Positions 16,204-25,738 of a DNA stretch of 64,000 nt are shown here, one piece after another (within the stretch, counting starts at the first letter, position 1; the number at the start of each line of letters is the position of its first letter). The notes under the pieces were generated by a model that saw only the letters and a program-made list of their open reading frames with translations, made no database searches and had not been told where the DNA came from. The translations under genes and the position numbers were made by a program. This stretch comes from Herpetosiphon gulosus (GTDB lineage: Bacteria > Chloroflexota > Chloroflexia > Chloroflexales > Herpetosiphonaceae). The stretch spans positions 186,001-250,000 of the forward strand of contig NZ_BAABRU010000002.1 of the NCBI RefSeq assembly GCF_039545135.1, read 5' to 3'.

Positions 16204-16932
16204 ATGAGCGAGCAAACATTTACGCCCAAACGGATTTTAGTCGTTGTAGCCCACCCTGATGATGCTGAATTTGTCTGTAGCGGCACGTTGTCGCGCTGGT
16301 ATCGCGAAGGCCATCACATCCATTTTTGTCTTTGCACTGATGGTAATCATGGCTCAAGCGACCCTAACATGACTCCCGAACGCTTAGCCGAGATTCGCCA
16401 AGCTGAGCAACGCGCTGCTGCTGCCTATGTTGGCGCTGATGTCACATTTTTGAGCTTTGAAGATGCAGCTTTGGAGCCAACGCTTGAATTACGCAAAGCC
16501 ATCACACGGGTGATTCGGCGCTACAAACCAGATATTGTGGTCTGCCAAGATCCATCATTTCGCTATAACGATGATTATTTGAACCATCCCGACCATGTGG
16601 CGGCGGGCAATGCCAGCTTTGGGGCAATTATGCCAGCAGCTTCAACCCGTTTGATCTTCCCCGATCTCTTGGAAGAAGGGCTGGAACCCCACAATGTGCG
16701 GCAAGTTTATTTGATGGGTGGCGAGCGGGTTGATACCTGGGTTGGCTTGACTGAAGAGGATTTTCAGCTCAAACTCAAGGCTTTGCGTGAACACAAATGC
16801 CAATTGGGCGATTGGGAGCCAGAGCCAATGATGCGCGAATGGGCGGTTGCTACGGCGAAGTTGGCGCGTGAAGCCGGGGTTGAGTGCGAATTAGCCGAAT
16901 CCTTTAAGCTCGTGACCCTAGTTCGAGATTAA
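16204..16932 (+). CDS. PIG-L/LmbE-type zinc-dependent deacetylase
   Basis: Predicted zinc-dependent N-deacetylase of the LmbE/PIG-L family, which acts on N-acetylglucosamine-type substrates such as GlcNAc-malate or GlcNAc-inositol. VVVAHPDDAEF (HPDD at residues 17-20) and LNHPDH (H128, H131) are the zinc and catalytic motifs. Length 242 is normal. ATG at 16204 is preferred because AAAGG precedes it; a GTG seven codons upstream is weaker. The last 29 bases overlap the convergent HD-domain gene. Substrate is unknown: bacillithiol-type thiol synthesis or glycan processing are both possible. Confidence 0.85.
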   Translation: MSEQTFTPKRILVVVAHPDDAEFVCSGTLSRWYREGHHIHFCLCTDGNHGSSDPNMTPERLAEIRQAEQRAAAAYVGADVTFLSFEDAALEPTLELRKAITRVIRRYKPDIVVCQDPSFRYNDDYLNHPDHVAAGNASFGAIMPAASTRLIFPDLLEEGLEPHNVRQVYLMGGERVDTWVGLTEEDFQLKLKALREHKCQLGDWEPEPMMREWAVATAKLAREAGVECELAESFKLVTLVRD

Positions 16933-17605
16933 GCAGGCGTTGGGCTGAACTGATAAAGCGAGGATCGTAGGCCGCAATTTCGTGCCAACGATCCTCGTCG
17001 TTTTGCAGGCCGCTAATCAGCCTTTGCTGCACCTCAAGCAGGGCATTGCGAATGGTTGGATAAGCGCGTTTTTGCTCGAAACGGCCAACATCAAGCACCT
17101 CACGCGCCAACTCAACACTGTATTTGGCGATCCAACGCGGCTTGAGCCGCTGCCAATCCAGCAATGGCATGGGCTTGGTGTTACTCAGCAAATCACTGGT
17201 TTTGACCCAAAATGCTTGCGGTGGCAAGATTGCGATAGTTGAATAATATTGCTCAGTGGTTTTGTTATGCCGATTCAAGCCATCAAGCAAGGGCAGCAAA
17301 TCGCCAAGCCGCACCAAAGCTGGGCGGGTGTTGATGTAATGTAGCAATTCGTCGCGGCTAATTTGATCATCCTCAAGCAAATCGTGCCACAGCGCAATCA
17401 CCGTGGCAATTTCATCGCGAATGCCAAACACCTCGACAATTTGCACTGCAACTTCGACTAAATGATACAAATAGGGCTGATCGCTCAGAGGACGCATGCG
17501 CCCAGCATTGCGATCGACCGCTAATTGGAGCGCTGGCTCAACTGCCGAGCCAAGGTGTAAGGCTCGCAATCGGGCGATTAAAGCTTCAGTTGGTAGATGT
17601 TGCAT
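16904..17605 (-). CDS. HD-domain protein, RelA/SpoT-hydrolase-like
   Basis: A 233-residue cytoplasmic protein with an HD phosphohydrolase pattern: H48 in YLYHLVEVA, then HD at 74-75 in ALWHDLLEDD and a following Glu-Asp. The spacing resembles the ppGpp hydrolase domain of RelA/SpoT and small alarmone hydrolases, and no synthetase domain is present. The central section also holds KTSDLLSNT, which fits the fourth metal ligand position. ATG start after GAGGTAAACC. It follows the NAD(P)-binding gene by 11 bases in the same direction. Hydrolysis of ppGpp is plausible but not shown. Confidence 0.7.
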   Translation of the reverse strand: MQHLPTEALIARLRALHLGSAVEPALQLAVDRNAGRMRPLSDQPYLYHLVEVAVQIVEVFGIRDEIATVIALWHDLLEDDQISRDELLHYINTRPALVRLGDLLPLLDGLNRHNKTTEQYYSTIAILPPQAFWVKTSDLLSNTKPMPLLDWQRLKPRWIAKYSVELAREVLDVGRFEQKRAYPTIRNALLEVQQRLISGLQNDEDRWHEIAAYDPRFISSAQRLLNLELGSRA

Positions 17606-17616
17606 GGTTTACCTCA

Positions 17617-18273
17617 TTAGCGAATCAAGCGCCAGAATGAGCGACCTTCGAGCGTTTTGCCAATTGTGGTTTCGTCTTGGAGGCACTTGAAAAAGCTCAA
17701 CGCCAAATCGTTGACATCAACTGGCCGCATAATTGCACCTAAGCGCCCAATCAAGGGCAATTTGCTGAGCAGCGCAAACGGCATGCTTGCTAGTTGAATT
17801 GCGCGACGGCTTGGCCCAACAATCGCCGCAGGCCGCAGAATTGTCCAATCGAGGCCGCTTTCGCGCACAGCTTTTTCGGTTTTGGCCTTCCAGCGTAGGT
17901 ATGAGCCGAGCGGCAAGCCTGCACCTGCTGAGCTAAGCAGCACAAAACGCTTCACTCCTTGCGCTTGGGCCGCTTTGATCAAAGCGATAGTTGTGCCATA
18001 ATCGACAGTTTCATAGTTTACATTGGCATTAAATTGAGCTTGGGTTGTGCCGATGGTTTGAAATACCGCCTCGCAGCCCTCAAGCGCTGCATCAACGCTG
18101 GCTTGATCAGCAAAATCGCAGATGGCAAAGGCTTGGCCAAGCGGAAAATGGGTTTTGCTGGTGGCACTTTGGCGTACCAAAGCTCGCACTTGCCACTCAG
18201 GATTGTTGGCGGCTTGGCTGATAATCCGTTGGCCAGTGTAGCCCGTGGCTCCGGCTAAAGCTATCACGGTCAT
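17617..18273 (-). CDS. Atypical SDR, NAD(P)-binding (NmrA / SDR a5 type)
   Basis: Rossmann-fold protein of 218 residues. IALAGATGYTGQRII is the dinucleotide loop and VLLSSAGAG a typical strand-4 segment. LDWTILRPAAIVGPS matches the SDR a5 / HTATIP2-like group. A canonical YxxxK catalytic pair is only partly kept (YLRWKAKTE), so it may be a reductase or a redox sensor. Its ATG overlaps the trhO stop by four bases, indicating coupled translation. Confidence 0.82.
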   Translation of the reverse strand: MTVIALAGATGYTGQRIISQAANNPEWQVRALVRQSATSKTHFPLGQAFAICDFADQASVDAALEGCEAVFQTIGTTQAQFNANVNYETVDYGTTIALIKAAQAQGVKRFVLLSSAGAGLPLGSYLRWKAKTEKAVRESGLDWTILRPAAIVGPSRRAIQLASMPFALLSKLPLIGRLGAIMRPVDVNDLALSFFKCLQDETTIGKTLEGRSFWRLIR

Positions 18274-19043
18274 AAGCTTGCTTCCTCGCGCTTACGGGGC
18301 AATCCCGTTGGCTGATCCAAATCGTAGTGGCCTGGCTTGAGTTGCTCATCGACCGCGACCCGCTGATCAAACACATAGCACTCGCCTTGCCATTGGTTGG
18401 CGCTTGGCTCGACCGTTTCAAGGTATTTCAAAATGCCGCCTTCAAGATGATAGACCGCTTGAAAACCCTTGCGTAGCATATAGGCCGTGGCTTTTTCGCA
18501 ACGAATGCCGCCAGTGCAAAACATCGCTACCTTAGGATGTTGCTGCGGATCAAGGTTTTGCTCAACAAACGCCGGAAATTCGCGGAACGAATCGGTTTTG
18601 GGATTGAGTGCTTGGGGGAATGTGCCAACTTCAACTTCATAATCGTTGCGCGTATCGATTACTACCACCTCGGGATCATTGATCAGCGCATTCCACTGCT
18701 CGGCATCAACATAGGTGCCAACACCATCGTTAGGGTTGATTTCGGGCATACCGAGGGTTACAATTTCCTTTTTTAAACGCACCTTCATGCGTTGAAAGGG
18801 AATTTCGTTGGTCCACGATTCCTTCCAAACCAAATCGGCAAGGCGTGAGTCGCTGCGTAGAAACTCCAACAATTCGCGCATGGCTGGCTCGGGGCCAGCA
18901 ACGGTTGAATTAATCCCCTCGTGCGCGAGCAAGATCGTGCCTTTGATCCCACGTTGGTTACAAAAATCGCGCAATGGCTCGCGTTTGGCGGCAAAATCGG
19001 GCAGATCGACAAATTTGTAAAAAGCGATGACTAAAATATCCAT
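18270..19043 (-). CDS. trhO: tRNA uridine(34) 5-hydroxylase, rhodanese type
   Basis: TrhO (YceA) introduces the 5-hydroxyl at uridine 34 of tRNAs as a precursor of cmo5U/mo5U. The N-terminal domain has the typical FYKFVDLP and GTILLAHEGINSTVAG. The rhodanese domain follows, with ID-TRNDYE near residue 129 and FCTGGIRCEKA with C176 and C182. At 257 residues it lacks most of the C-terminal extension seen in E. coli. First gene of the reverse run trhO, SDR, HD protein. Confidence 0.92.
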   Translation of the reverse strand: MDILVIAFYKFVDLPDFAAKREPLRDFCNQRGIKGTILLAHEGINSTVAGPEPAMRELLEFLRSDSRLADLVWKESWTNEIPFQRMKVRLKKEIVTLGMPEINPNDGVGTYVDAEQWNALINDPEVVVIDTRNDYEVEVGTFPQALNPKTDSFREFPAFVEQNLDPQQHPKVAMFCTGGIRCEKATAYMLRKGFQAVYHLEGGILKYLETVEPSANQWQGECYVFDQRVAVDEQLKPGHYDLDQPTGLPRKREEASL

Positions 19044-19098
19044 AATGATCGTCGTTTCAGCTAAAAATAACCTGCTGAATATTGTACCACGCTGGGCC

Positions 19099-20271
19099 TT
19101 AATCGTTCAGCCAAGGGTTTGGTGCAACGCTGATAGTGCAATTGGAGCTATTTAATGCCTCAATTGTTGTAAATTGGACACTCCGACTGCCATTTGGCCG
19201 ATCCCATAGACTAATCAACTCAGGTGAGTTATCAATCATTCGTCCAGTCGCCATCGCAACGTGGCTGAGTGGGCTGCCACCGCTGACAAAAAAGACAATA
19301 CTACCCGCATCGATTGGGTCGCCTTCACACCAAGTTTGATTTGGATTGTAGCCTAAACTATCAGCTAGCGCTTGGTTGGCTGCCTGCTTTTGATCTTCTG
19401 CATTGTCTCCAGCTTGGCTGAATTGTGTGGCAACATTTGTATAAATTTGATCGAGTTCAGTTAATGAGAGATCGCCTGAAAGCAGCCCAATATACAAAAC
19501 TGATTCCCAACAATTCAGATTCCATTGACTATATTGGGGTAATGCCACAGCAGCATACGTATTCAAGGATTCATTGGTCATCGCAGGATCTGCAATCAGC
19601 GAATTAATTAACTGAGCAAAATTTCGATTAGCTGTTTGGTATGGAGGTTCCTTGTCTTGCGTTGTTGGTGCAAATTGACCATCTGTTAATACCAATGAAG
19701 CAGCCGACCATGTTAATGAGCCTTCTAACAAACTGGCAATAATCATTTGCGGCAAGATTCCAGGAAGGGCACGGATCGCTTGCAGAACTTCGGGAGTGCT
19801 GAGCAAGGTTTGGCGGATTTCTAAAGGAATTAGCCGAATTGTTTCAATGATTAGGGTTTGTTGCGGTGTTCTGACCCATTGCAGAAATCGATCAATGCTG
19901 GGGTGAATAGTTTGTTGTGGCTGACTTAGATCATTAATTAATTCAGATTGCTGCTCAACCGAACCACCTTCGCCCCGAAATAATGCAGCGGCCTCGGCTT
20001 CAGCCTCGTGAAAGAGCTTGGCTATTTGGTTTAGGCTGGTTTGGCTTTCGCTGAATACATGCTGAAGTCGGCAATAGGCCGGAACGACCTCGGCATAAAA
20101 TTCTTTGAAACATGCAGTGGCTGCCTCGCCCATCCAGCCGCCATGCTCAAGTGCTTGGATGGTTTGTTTGAGGCTTTGCAAGATTGCTTGAACCTGGGTT
20201 TGTTGCTTGGCGAAGCGTTGAGCGAGTTGTTCGAGCTGTTGGTACTGAATTTGAACGATTGGCACACTCAT
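19099..20271 (-). CDS. WXG100-type N-terminus fused to a papain/NlpC-like C-terminal domain
   Basis: The first 100 residues are a helical hairpin with WMG at 46-48 between the helices, as in WXG100/ESX proteins. A middle helical region (120-230) follows. The C-terminal 150 residues carry C254 in LNCWESVLYIGLL, then GDPIDAGSIVFFVS and H337 in SHVAMATG, then D357 in ISLWDRPNG: an NlpC/P60-like Cys-His-Asp arrangement. Known WXG-fused proteins are often secreted toxins, so this may be a type-VII-like effector acting on peptidoglycan or proteins. No signal peptide, secretion ATPase or immunity gene is adjacent. ATG start after CGGAG. Runs alone on the minus strand. Confidence 0.72.
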   Translation of the reverse strand: MSVPIVQIQYQQLEQLAQRFAKQQTQVQAILQSLKQTIQALEHGGWMGEAATACFKEFYAEVVPAYCRLQHVFSESQTSLNQIAKLFHEAEAEAAALFRGEGGSVEQQSELINDLSQPQQTIHPSIDRFLQWVRTPQQTLIIETIRLIPLEIRQTLLSTPEVLQAIRALPGILPQMIIASLLEGSLTWSAASLVLTDGQFAPTTQDKEPPYQTANRNFAQLINSLIADPAMTNESLNTYAAVALPQYSQWNLNCWESVLYIGLLSGDLSLTELDQIYTNVATQFSQAGDNAEDQKQAANQALADSLGYNPNQTWCEGDPIDAGSIVFFVSGGSPLSHVAMATGRMIDNSPELISLWDRPNGSRSVQFTTIEALNSSNCTISVAPNPWLND

Positions 20272-20628
20272 AGACAGCGGCTCCGTTGTTATTAGTCGGC
20301 AATCTGTGATTCTAGGCAGATCGATTGGTTCTGGAGCAGGCTGATTTCAGCACAATTCGGCTATAACGATCTGTTCAACGTTGAGAAGAGTGAACGTGTT
20401 TGGTGCTTAACCCTCTCCGCGCACCAACCGAGGTCATAGGCCGAGTATACCAGCCCTGGTGCACCGGATCAATCCCATCCTGGCCACCATCATTCCCTCT
20501 TGGTCGGAATAGAAGGTCCGTCGTTTATCACCACCTAGCTTGTGGCTGAGGTCTGTACTCTTGGGCTGTCTACCACGATTCAATCATGTGATATGCTTAG
20601 AAACGGATTTGCTACTTTTGAGGCGCTT
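20272..20628. other. Long gap between divergent genes, no gene seen
   Basis: This 357-base divergent region must hold the promoters for the WXG-type gene and recQ. Short inverted pieces occur (for example around 20400-20470), but no recognised RNA family or clear promoter could be assigned. Weak upstream in-frame starts for recQ exist at 20542 and 20593. Confidence 0.4.
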
Positions 20629-23223
20629 ATGACATTGGTTGATCCTGAAACGCCGCTGTTTACCTTCGATGAAGCTGAAGCCCAGCCGACGGCCTTAGCC
20701 AATGAGTTGACCGAAGCTTTGCGCGAGCATTTTGGCTTGCCTGGCTTTCGTAGCGGTCAGCAACAAGTGATCGAACGGGTAATGGCTGGCCGGTCAACTC
20801 TGGCTTTGATGCCGACTGGCGCTGGTAAATCGTTGTGCTACCAATTGCCTGCATTGCTGCTGCCTCACGCCACGATCGTGATCTCGCCGCTGATTGCCTT
20901 GATGAAAGATCAGCTTGATGGCTTGCCTGAGGCGGTGCGCGAACGAGCAACCTTTATCAACAGCGCAATTCCCTTCGATGAAGTTCGCACACGCTTGCGC
21001 GGTTTGAGCGAGGGTCGCTATAAATTGGTGTATGTTGCGCCCGAACGTTTGCGCCAACGCCAATTTCTTTATGCCTTGCAACAAGTTGGCATTTCGTTGT
21101 TTGTGGTCGATGAAGCCCATTGTGTATCGTTGTGGGGTTTCTCGTTTCGCCCCGATTATCTGTTTATTCGCGAAGCGCTGCGCGAGCTTGGCAATCCGTT
21201 GGTGTTGGGCTTGACGGCAACTGCTAGCCCAGCCACCGAAAAAGCCATCTGCGAGCAACTTGGCGATTTAGAAACCGTGCGAACCAACGTGTTTCGGCCA
21301 AATTTACATTTCGAGTTGATCAAAGCCTCGAATAAAGAGAAAAAACAAGCGGCGATTCTTAGCTTGTGCAGCCAAGTTGATGGCGCAATTATTGTCTATG
21401 CCCGTTCGCGTAATAGTTGTGAAGAATTGGCCGAGCAGCTGCGCAAAACTGGCGTTGTGGCCGAAGCCTATCATGCTGGCTGCCCCGACCGCGATGCCAT
21501 TCAAGATCGCTTTATGCGTGGCGAAACTCGCGTGATTGTCGCGACCATCGCTTTTGGCATGGGTGTTGATAAGCGTGATGTGCGGGCGGTGATTCACGCC
21601 AATTTGCCCAAATCGCTAGAAGATTATGCCCAAGAGGCCGGACGGGCTGGCCGCGATGGCCAAATTTCGCGCTGTATTATGCTCTACAACTTTTTCGATA
21701 AACGCCAACTCAAGGAATGGCTCGAAAGCAGCCATTTCGGAGTCGAAGAATTACGCGAACTCTATAAGGCAGTTTTGGGGCAAATCGGCAAAGGCCAAGG
21801 CACAATCAATCAAGCTCAGCTGATGGAGCTTTCGGGCTTTGATGAAACTCGTTTGCGCGTTGGCTTGGGCATTTTGGAGCATGTTGGGCTGGTGCGTCGC
21901 CATTTCGATCTGCCGCGAGTTTGCAAATTGCGCCGTGGTGAAGCCCCGGCCACACCCGAAATCAACCAACTTTGCGAGTGGTTTAGCCTGGGGCGTTGGT
22001 GGCAAGATGTGAGCAGCCTTGATTTAGCCGCTGCACTGCGAATTGCCCCCAGCCAGCTTGAGCCAACCTTGCTCGCTTGGCAAGAACAAGGCTTGCTAGG
22101 CTACGAAGGCGTGGCGCGGGAAGTCTTGCTCGAAGTGTTGCCATCGCCCAAAGATACCCGCGAACGAATGTATCAGGTGTTGAAGCAATGGCGCAGCACC
22201 CAAGAACGCCAACTCGATTCATTAACCCAATATGTTGAGGCCAGCCATTGCCGCCATCGAATTTTGGCGGCCCAGTTTGGCCAACGTCTGCCAGCTTGTG
22301 GCAATGCCTGTGATATTTGCCAATCGGGCCGCATCACCATCAGCCGACCACCAAATGTCTTGCAGCCCCAAACTATGCCGTTGGTTGGCTCCAATTGGGG
22401 CAATGGCGGGGCAATCAGCGACCATCAACGGATTATTATCGAGGCGGTGCGCGAACATCCCCAACAATTAACCAGCCGCGATTTGGCGCATATTTTGGCT
22501 GGCTCACGTGGCTATAGCTCGCATCCGTTGTTTGGGGCACTTTCCGAGCGCTCGTTTGACTCGATTCGCGCCGAGATTGATGTGTTGGTTGATGCTGGGA
22601 CGTTGGCTTATCAAGGCGCAACCTTGGTGGCAGTGGTGGCGGCTCCCAAACGCACTGGCAATCAACAGCGTGATATTGCCTTGCAAGTGCTGGCGACGCT
22701 AACTCGTTTGCCCTATCCTTTGGGGCGAACTGGCTTGGTGCGCTTGCTCAAAGGGGTCAGCGATGCCAAGCGTTCGCCTGACCATGGCGTTTTAGCCCAC
22801 GCCACAATGGAGCAAATTGAGGTGGTGGTTGAGGCCTTGGTTGAAGCCCAATTACTTGATCGCCAGCAGCAGGGGTTGTATCCGTTGTTGGCTTTGAATA
22901 GTGCTGGCCGCGAGGTTTTGAATGATCCCCAGACCTTGCCTGTGCTCAACATTCAGGGCAAACGCGATTCGGCCAAAGATGAGCAGATTCAAGCTGATAG
23001 CGAATTATTGCTTTTGCTCAAAAGTTGGCGCTCCGAGCAGGCCCGCAAACTCAATCTACCGCACTATATGATTATTCCCGATAGTGTGTTATTTGATTTA
23101 GCGGCCTATCAGCCAACCAATACCCAAGAATTAAGCACGATCAAAGGCATCGGCAGTCAAAAATTAGCCCAGTGGGGTGCAGATTTGCTGAGTTTGATTA
23201 CAACTGGCAAGCCTGCAAATTAG
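20629..23223 (+). CDS. recQ: RecQ-family ATP-dependent DNA helicase
   Basis: 3'-5' superfamily 2 DNA helicase for recombination and fork repair, 864 residues from ATG 20629 (GAGGCG upstream). FRSGQQQVIERV is motif 0, MPTGAGKS at 61-68 Walker A, DEAHC at 161 motif II, GLTATAS motif III and QEAGRAGRDG motif VI. The RecQ-C zinc site is present as HCRHRI and ACGNACDIC. The winged helix lies at about 480-530. After an extra region of about 200 residues with further helix-turn-helix-like repeats, an HRDC-like domain closes the protein (about 790-860, STIKGIGSQKLAQWG). It is longer than E. coli RecQ (about 610) because of the extra region. The stop overlaps the convergent small gene by three bases. 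Confidence 0.93.
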   Translation: MTLVDPETPLFTFDEAEAQPTALANELTEALREHFGLPGFRSGQQQVIERVMAGRSTLALMPTGAGKSLCYQLPALLLPHATIVISPLIALMKDQLDGLPEAVRERATFINSAIPFDEVRTRLRGLSEGRYKLVYVAPERLRQRQFLYALQQVGISLFVVDEAHCVSLWGFSFRPDYLFIREALRELGNPLVLGLTATASPATEKAICEQLGDLETVRTNVFRPNLHFELIKASNKEKKQAAILSLCSQVDGAIIVYARSRNSCEELAEQLRKTGVVAEAYHAGCPDRDAIQDRFMRGETRVIVATIAFGMGVDKRDVRAVIHANLPKSLEDYAQEAGRAGRDGQISRCIMLYNFFDKRQLKEWLESSHFGVEELRELYKAVLGQIGKGQGTINQAQLMELSGFDETRLRVGLGILEHVGLVRRHFDLPRVCKLRRGEAPATPEINQLCEWFSLGRWWQDVSSLDLAAALRIAPSQLEPTLLAWQEQGLLGYEGVAREVLLEVLPSPKDTRERMYQVLKQWRSTQERQLDSLTQYVEASHCRHRILAAQFGQRLPACGNACDICQSGRITISRPPNVLQPQTMPLVGSNWGNGGAISDHQRIIIEAVREHPQQLTSRDLAHILAGSRGYSSHPLFGALSERSFDSIRAEIDVLVDAGTLAYQGATLVAVVAAPKRTGNQQRDIALQVLATLTRLPYPLGRTGLVRLLKGVSDAKRSPDHGVLAHATMEQIEVVVEALVEAQLLDRQQQGLYPLLALNSAGREVLNDPQTLPVLNIQGKRDSAKDEQIQADSELLLLLKSWRSEQARKLNLPHYMIIPDSVLFDLAAYQPTNTQELSTIKGIGSQKLAQWGADLLSLITTGKPAN

Positions 23224-23393
23224 GCTTGTTTGCGTCGCCACCACCAAGCAGCAACCGCCGCCAGCGCAACGCCAACCATCAGATAACTGCCAACGCTGCC
23301 ATCAATCCGCTCAAATAGATTGGGGACAAGTGTGGTGATGATCAGCACGATCACCACCACGCTTGCTAAAACGACACCCTTAGATCGCCACAT
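23220..23393 (-). CDS. Small membrane protein, two TM segments, 57 aa
   Basis: Start chosen at the ATG inside the end of the mutase gene (14-base overlap), giving [20 protein letters not shown] and so on. Two hydrophobic helices at about 7-22 and 34-50 are separated by a short loop, and the protein ends WWWRRKQA. No family is recognised. The 4-base convergent overlap with recQ and overlap with the mutase gene leave it tightly packed; it may be translated by coupling. Confidence 0.55.
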   Translation of the reverse strand: MWRSKGVVLASVVVIVLIITTLVPNLFERIDGSVGSYLMVGVALAAVAAWWWRRKQA

Positions 23394-24945
23394 CAGGTCG
23401 ATATTCTCCCCAAATTCGGCGCAATACTCCGCAAACCTCGCCAACAGTTGCGCGTTGGCTCAAGGCTTCGCGCATTGGATACAGCACATTGGCACTGCCT
23501 TCGGCGGCGCGTTGCAAATCAGCCAAAGCTGCATCAACCGCCGCTTGATCGCGCTCGGCTCGCAGTTTGGCCAATTTGGCAAATTGTTCGGCGGCTACAG
23601 CTTCGTTAGGCTTGAAGATTGGCACTGGCGCATCATCGGTCACAAATTTGTTGACCCCGATCACCAGTTGTTCGCCACTTTCAACCCGATTTTGATAATC
23701 GTAGGCGGTATCCATAATTTGGGCTTGTACGAACCCATCCTCGATGGCCCGCACTGCGCCGCCCAAATCGTCGATATGCCGAATCAATTCCAAGGCGCGT
23801 TGCTCGATCTCATCGGTCATGCTTTCGACCAAATACGAGCCACCCAAGGGATCGGCGCTAGCCGTCACGCCACTTTCATAGGCGATTACCTGTTGGGTAC
23901 GCAAGGCCAGGGTTGCGGCTTCGGTGGTGGGCAACGAAAGCGCCTCATCAAAGCCGTTGGTGTGCAGCGATTGCGTGCCGCCCATCACCGCCGCCAAGGC
24001 CTGCAAAGTGACCCGCACCACATTGTTGAGTGGCTGTTGTGAGGTTAAGGTCGAGCCGCCAGTTTGAGTGTGGAAACGCAAAGTCAAGGCATGTTCATCG
24101 GTTGCGCCAAAGCGCTCACGCATAATTGTGGCCCACATGCGGCGAGCAGCGCGGAATTTGGCGATTTCTTCAAAGAAATTGTTGTGGGCATTGAAGAAGA
24201 ACGATAAGCGTGGGCCAAATTCATTCACATGCAAGCCAGCATCAATCGCGCCCTGAACGTAGGCGATGCCATTGGCCAAGGTAAAGGCCAATTCTTGCAC
24301 CGCTGTGGCCCCAGCTTCGCGAATATGATAGCCGCTGATGCTAATTGTGTTCCAGCGGGGAATCCGATCGGCGCAATAGGCAAACGTATCGGTAATCAGC
24401 CGCATCGAAGGCCGTGGCGGAAAGATATAGGTTCCACGGGCAGCGTATTCCTTGAGAATATCATTTTGAATTGTGCCCGTGAGCGTTTTCGAGGCTGCGC
24501 CTTGTTGAGCGCCAACCAACTCATACAACAGCAATAGCACGCTGGCAGGCGCATTGATTGTCATCGAGGTGCTAACTTTATCCAGTGGAATGCCCGCGAA
24601 TAAAGTTGCCATATCGTCGATTGAATCGATTGCCACCCCGACCTTGCCGACCTCGCCCTCAGCCCGTGGATCATCCGAGTCGAGGCCAAGCTGAGTTGGC
24701 AGATCGAAAGCGACGGAAAGCCCCATTTGACCTTGTTCGAGCAAATAGCGGAAGCGTTCGTTGGTTTCATGGGCCGAAGCGAAGCCAGCATATTGGCGCA
24801 TCGTCCACAAACGGCCTCGATACATCGTGGGGTAAATGCCGCGTGTATAGGGAAACTGGCCAGCATCAGGCTCGGGCTGGCGGTCGTTATCACGATAAAT
24901 CGGCTCAACCGGAATGCCAGCATCAGTTGTAATTTGACTGCCCAT
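23380..24945 (-). CDS. Methylmalonyl-CoA mutase-type large (catalytic) subunit
   Basis: B12-dependent acyl-CoA mutase TIM barrel of 521 residues, without the cobalamin-binding domain, which must come from a separate small subunit outside the window. [15 protein letters not shown] includes Y52. At this position methylmalonyl-CoA mutases have Tyr and isobutyryl-CoA mutases Phe, so methylmalonyl-CoA/succinyl-CoA interconversion is favoured. [26 protein letters not shown] and [19 protein letters not shown] are family hallmarks. ATG at 24945 with the strong site GAGGTGAT. In Chloroflexota this enzyme belongs to propionate/methylmalonyl-CoA metabolism. Confidence 0.92.
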   Translation of the reverse strand: MGSQITTDAGIPVEPIYRDNDRQPEPDAGQFPYTRGIYPTMYRGRLWTMRQYAGFASAHETNERFRYLLEQGQMGLSVAFDLPTQLGLDSDDPRAEGEVGKVGVAIDSIDDMATLFAGIPLDKVSTSMTINAPASVLLLLYELVGAQQGAASKTLTGTIQNDILKEYAARGTYIFPPRPSMRLITDTFAYCADRIPRWNTISISGYHIREAGATAVQELAFTLANGIAYVQGAIDAGLHVNEFGPRLSFFFNAHNNFFEEIAKFRAARRMWATIMRERFGATDEHALTLRFHTQTGGSTLTSQQPLNNVVRVTLQALAAVMGGTQSLHTNGFDEALSLPTTEAATLALRTQQVIAYESGVTASADPLGGSYLVESMTDEIEQRALELIRHIDDLGGAVRAIEDGFVQAQIMDTAYDYQNRVESGEQLVIGVNKFVTDDAPVPIFKPNEAVAAEQFAKLAKLRAERDQAAVDAALADLQRAAEGSANVLYPMREALSQRATVGEVCGVLRRIWGEYRPDVAI

Positions 24946-24988
24946 CAATCACCTCGTTGTGTCTGCGAGCGCTAACTGAGCTACCATT

Positions 24989-25546
24989 TTAGCTGCCTGC
25001 ACTAGATAATAAACCATCGCGAATCGTTTGCAGCAAGCGTTCGTCGGCTCCTGCCTCAAGCGCCGTTTGCGCCACCACCCGCGCTTGGGTTACCAACGGC
25101 CCAAATGGCGAATTGGTCTGACTATCGAGCAATTGTAGCCCCTGAGCAGGAATAATTGCCATCCCAATCGTAACTGGTGGATGATTATGGCGATAGATTG
25201 CCACACATGCCTTGGTAAACCGCCCAACAAACCGAGCCAAGCGGCTCAGATCAAGGGTTGAATTATTGGAGTAGCCCCAATCTGGCCGCAACTGGCAATT
25301 TTGCATCAAACTATTGGTCGTCCACAACACCTCATCGCGGTTGTAGGAATCGATATAGCGTTTGTTGCCATTGGGCGTGGCCAAATTACAGCCAAAACTA
25401 TTGCCATATAGCGCAACTTCAATCGGGTCGATCCATCCGTCGGGCGGCTCGAAATAATCGTCATTCGGGGTAACAAAAGCCGTCAGCAGAATCCGGCGAC
25501 CGGTGATAATCTGCGGTTTTAGGCGTGTGTACGCAGCGTTCGTCAT
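24989..25546 (-). CDS. Hypothetical protein, 185 aa
   Basis: No family is recognised. The start is taken as ATG 25546 (MTNAAYTRLK); no clear Shine-Dalgarno is seen, so it could be further upstream, where the frame stays open to 25708. The sequence is soluble and has several Asn/Tyr-rich stretches (YNRDEVLWTTNSLMQNC) and a strand-rich centre (PVTIGMAIIPAQGLQLL). It lies 43 bases upstream of the mutase gene on the same strand and may share its transcript. Confidence 0.55.
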   Translation of the reverse strand: MTNAAYTRLKPQIITGRRILLTAFVTPNDDYFEPPDGWIDPIEVALYGNSFGCNLATPNGNKRYIDSYNRDEVLWTTNSLMQNCQLRPDWGYSNNSTLDLSRLARFVGRFTKACVAIYRHNHPPVTIGMAIIPAQGLQLLDSQTNSPFGPLVTQARVVAQTALEAGADERLLQTIRDGLLSSAGS

Positions 25547-25738
25547 AGCAGCACACCAGCTAGAGAAGAATAGAATAGCGTTGTGGCTTAGTATACTACA
25601 CAACGCTAGCTTAGGCGGTAATGCTTTCGCGCCAGCATCTGGCGATTTGCACCACCCCAATCGGCCTTGAGTTGCACGCCAATTCGCCAAAGCTATGCTA
25701 GGCTGCACTAAGTTTTTTGGGTTTGGAAGGATGCTGCA

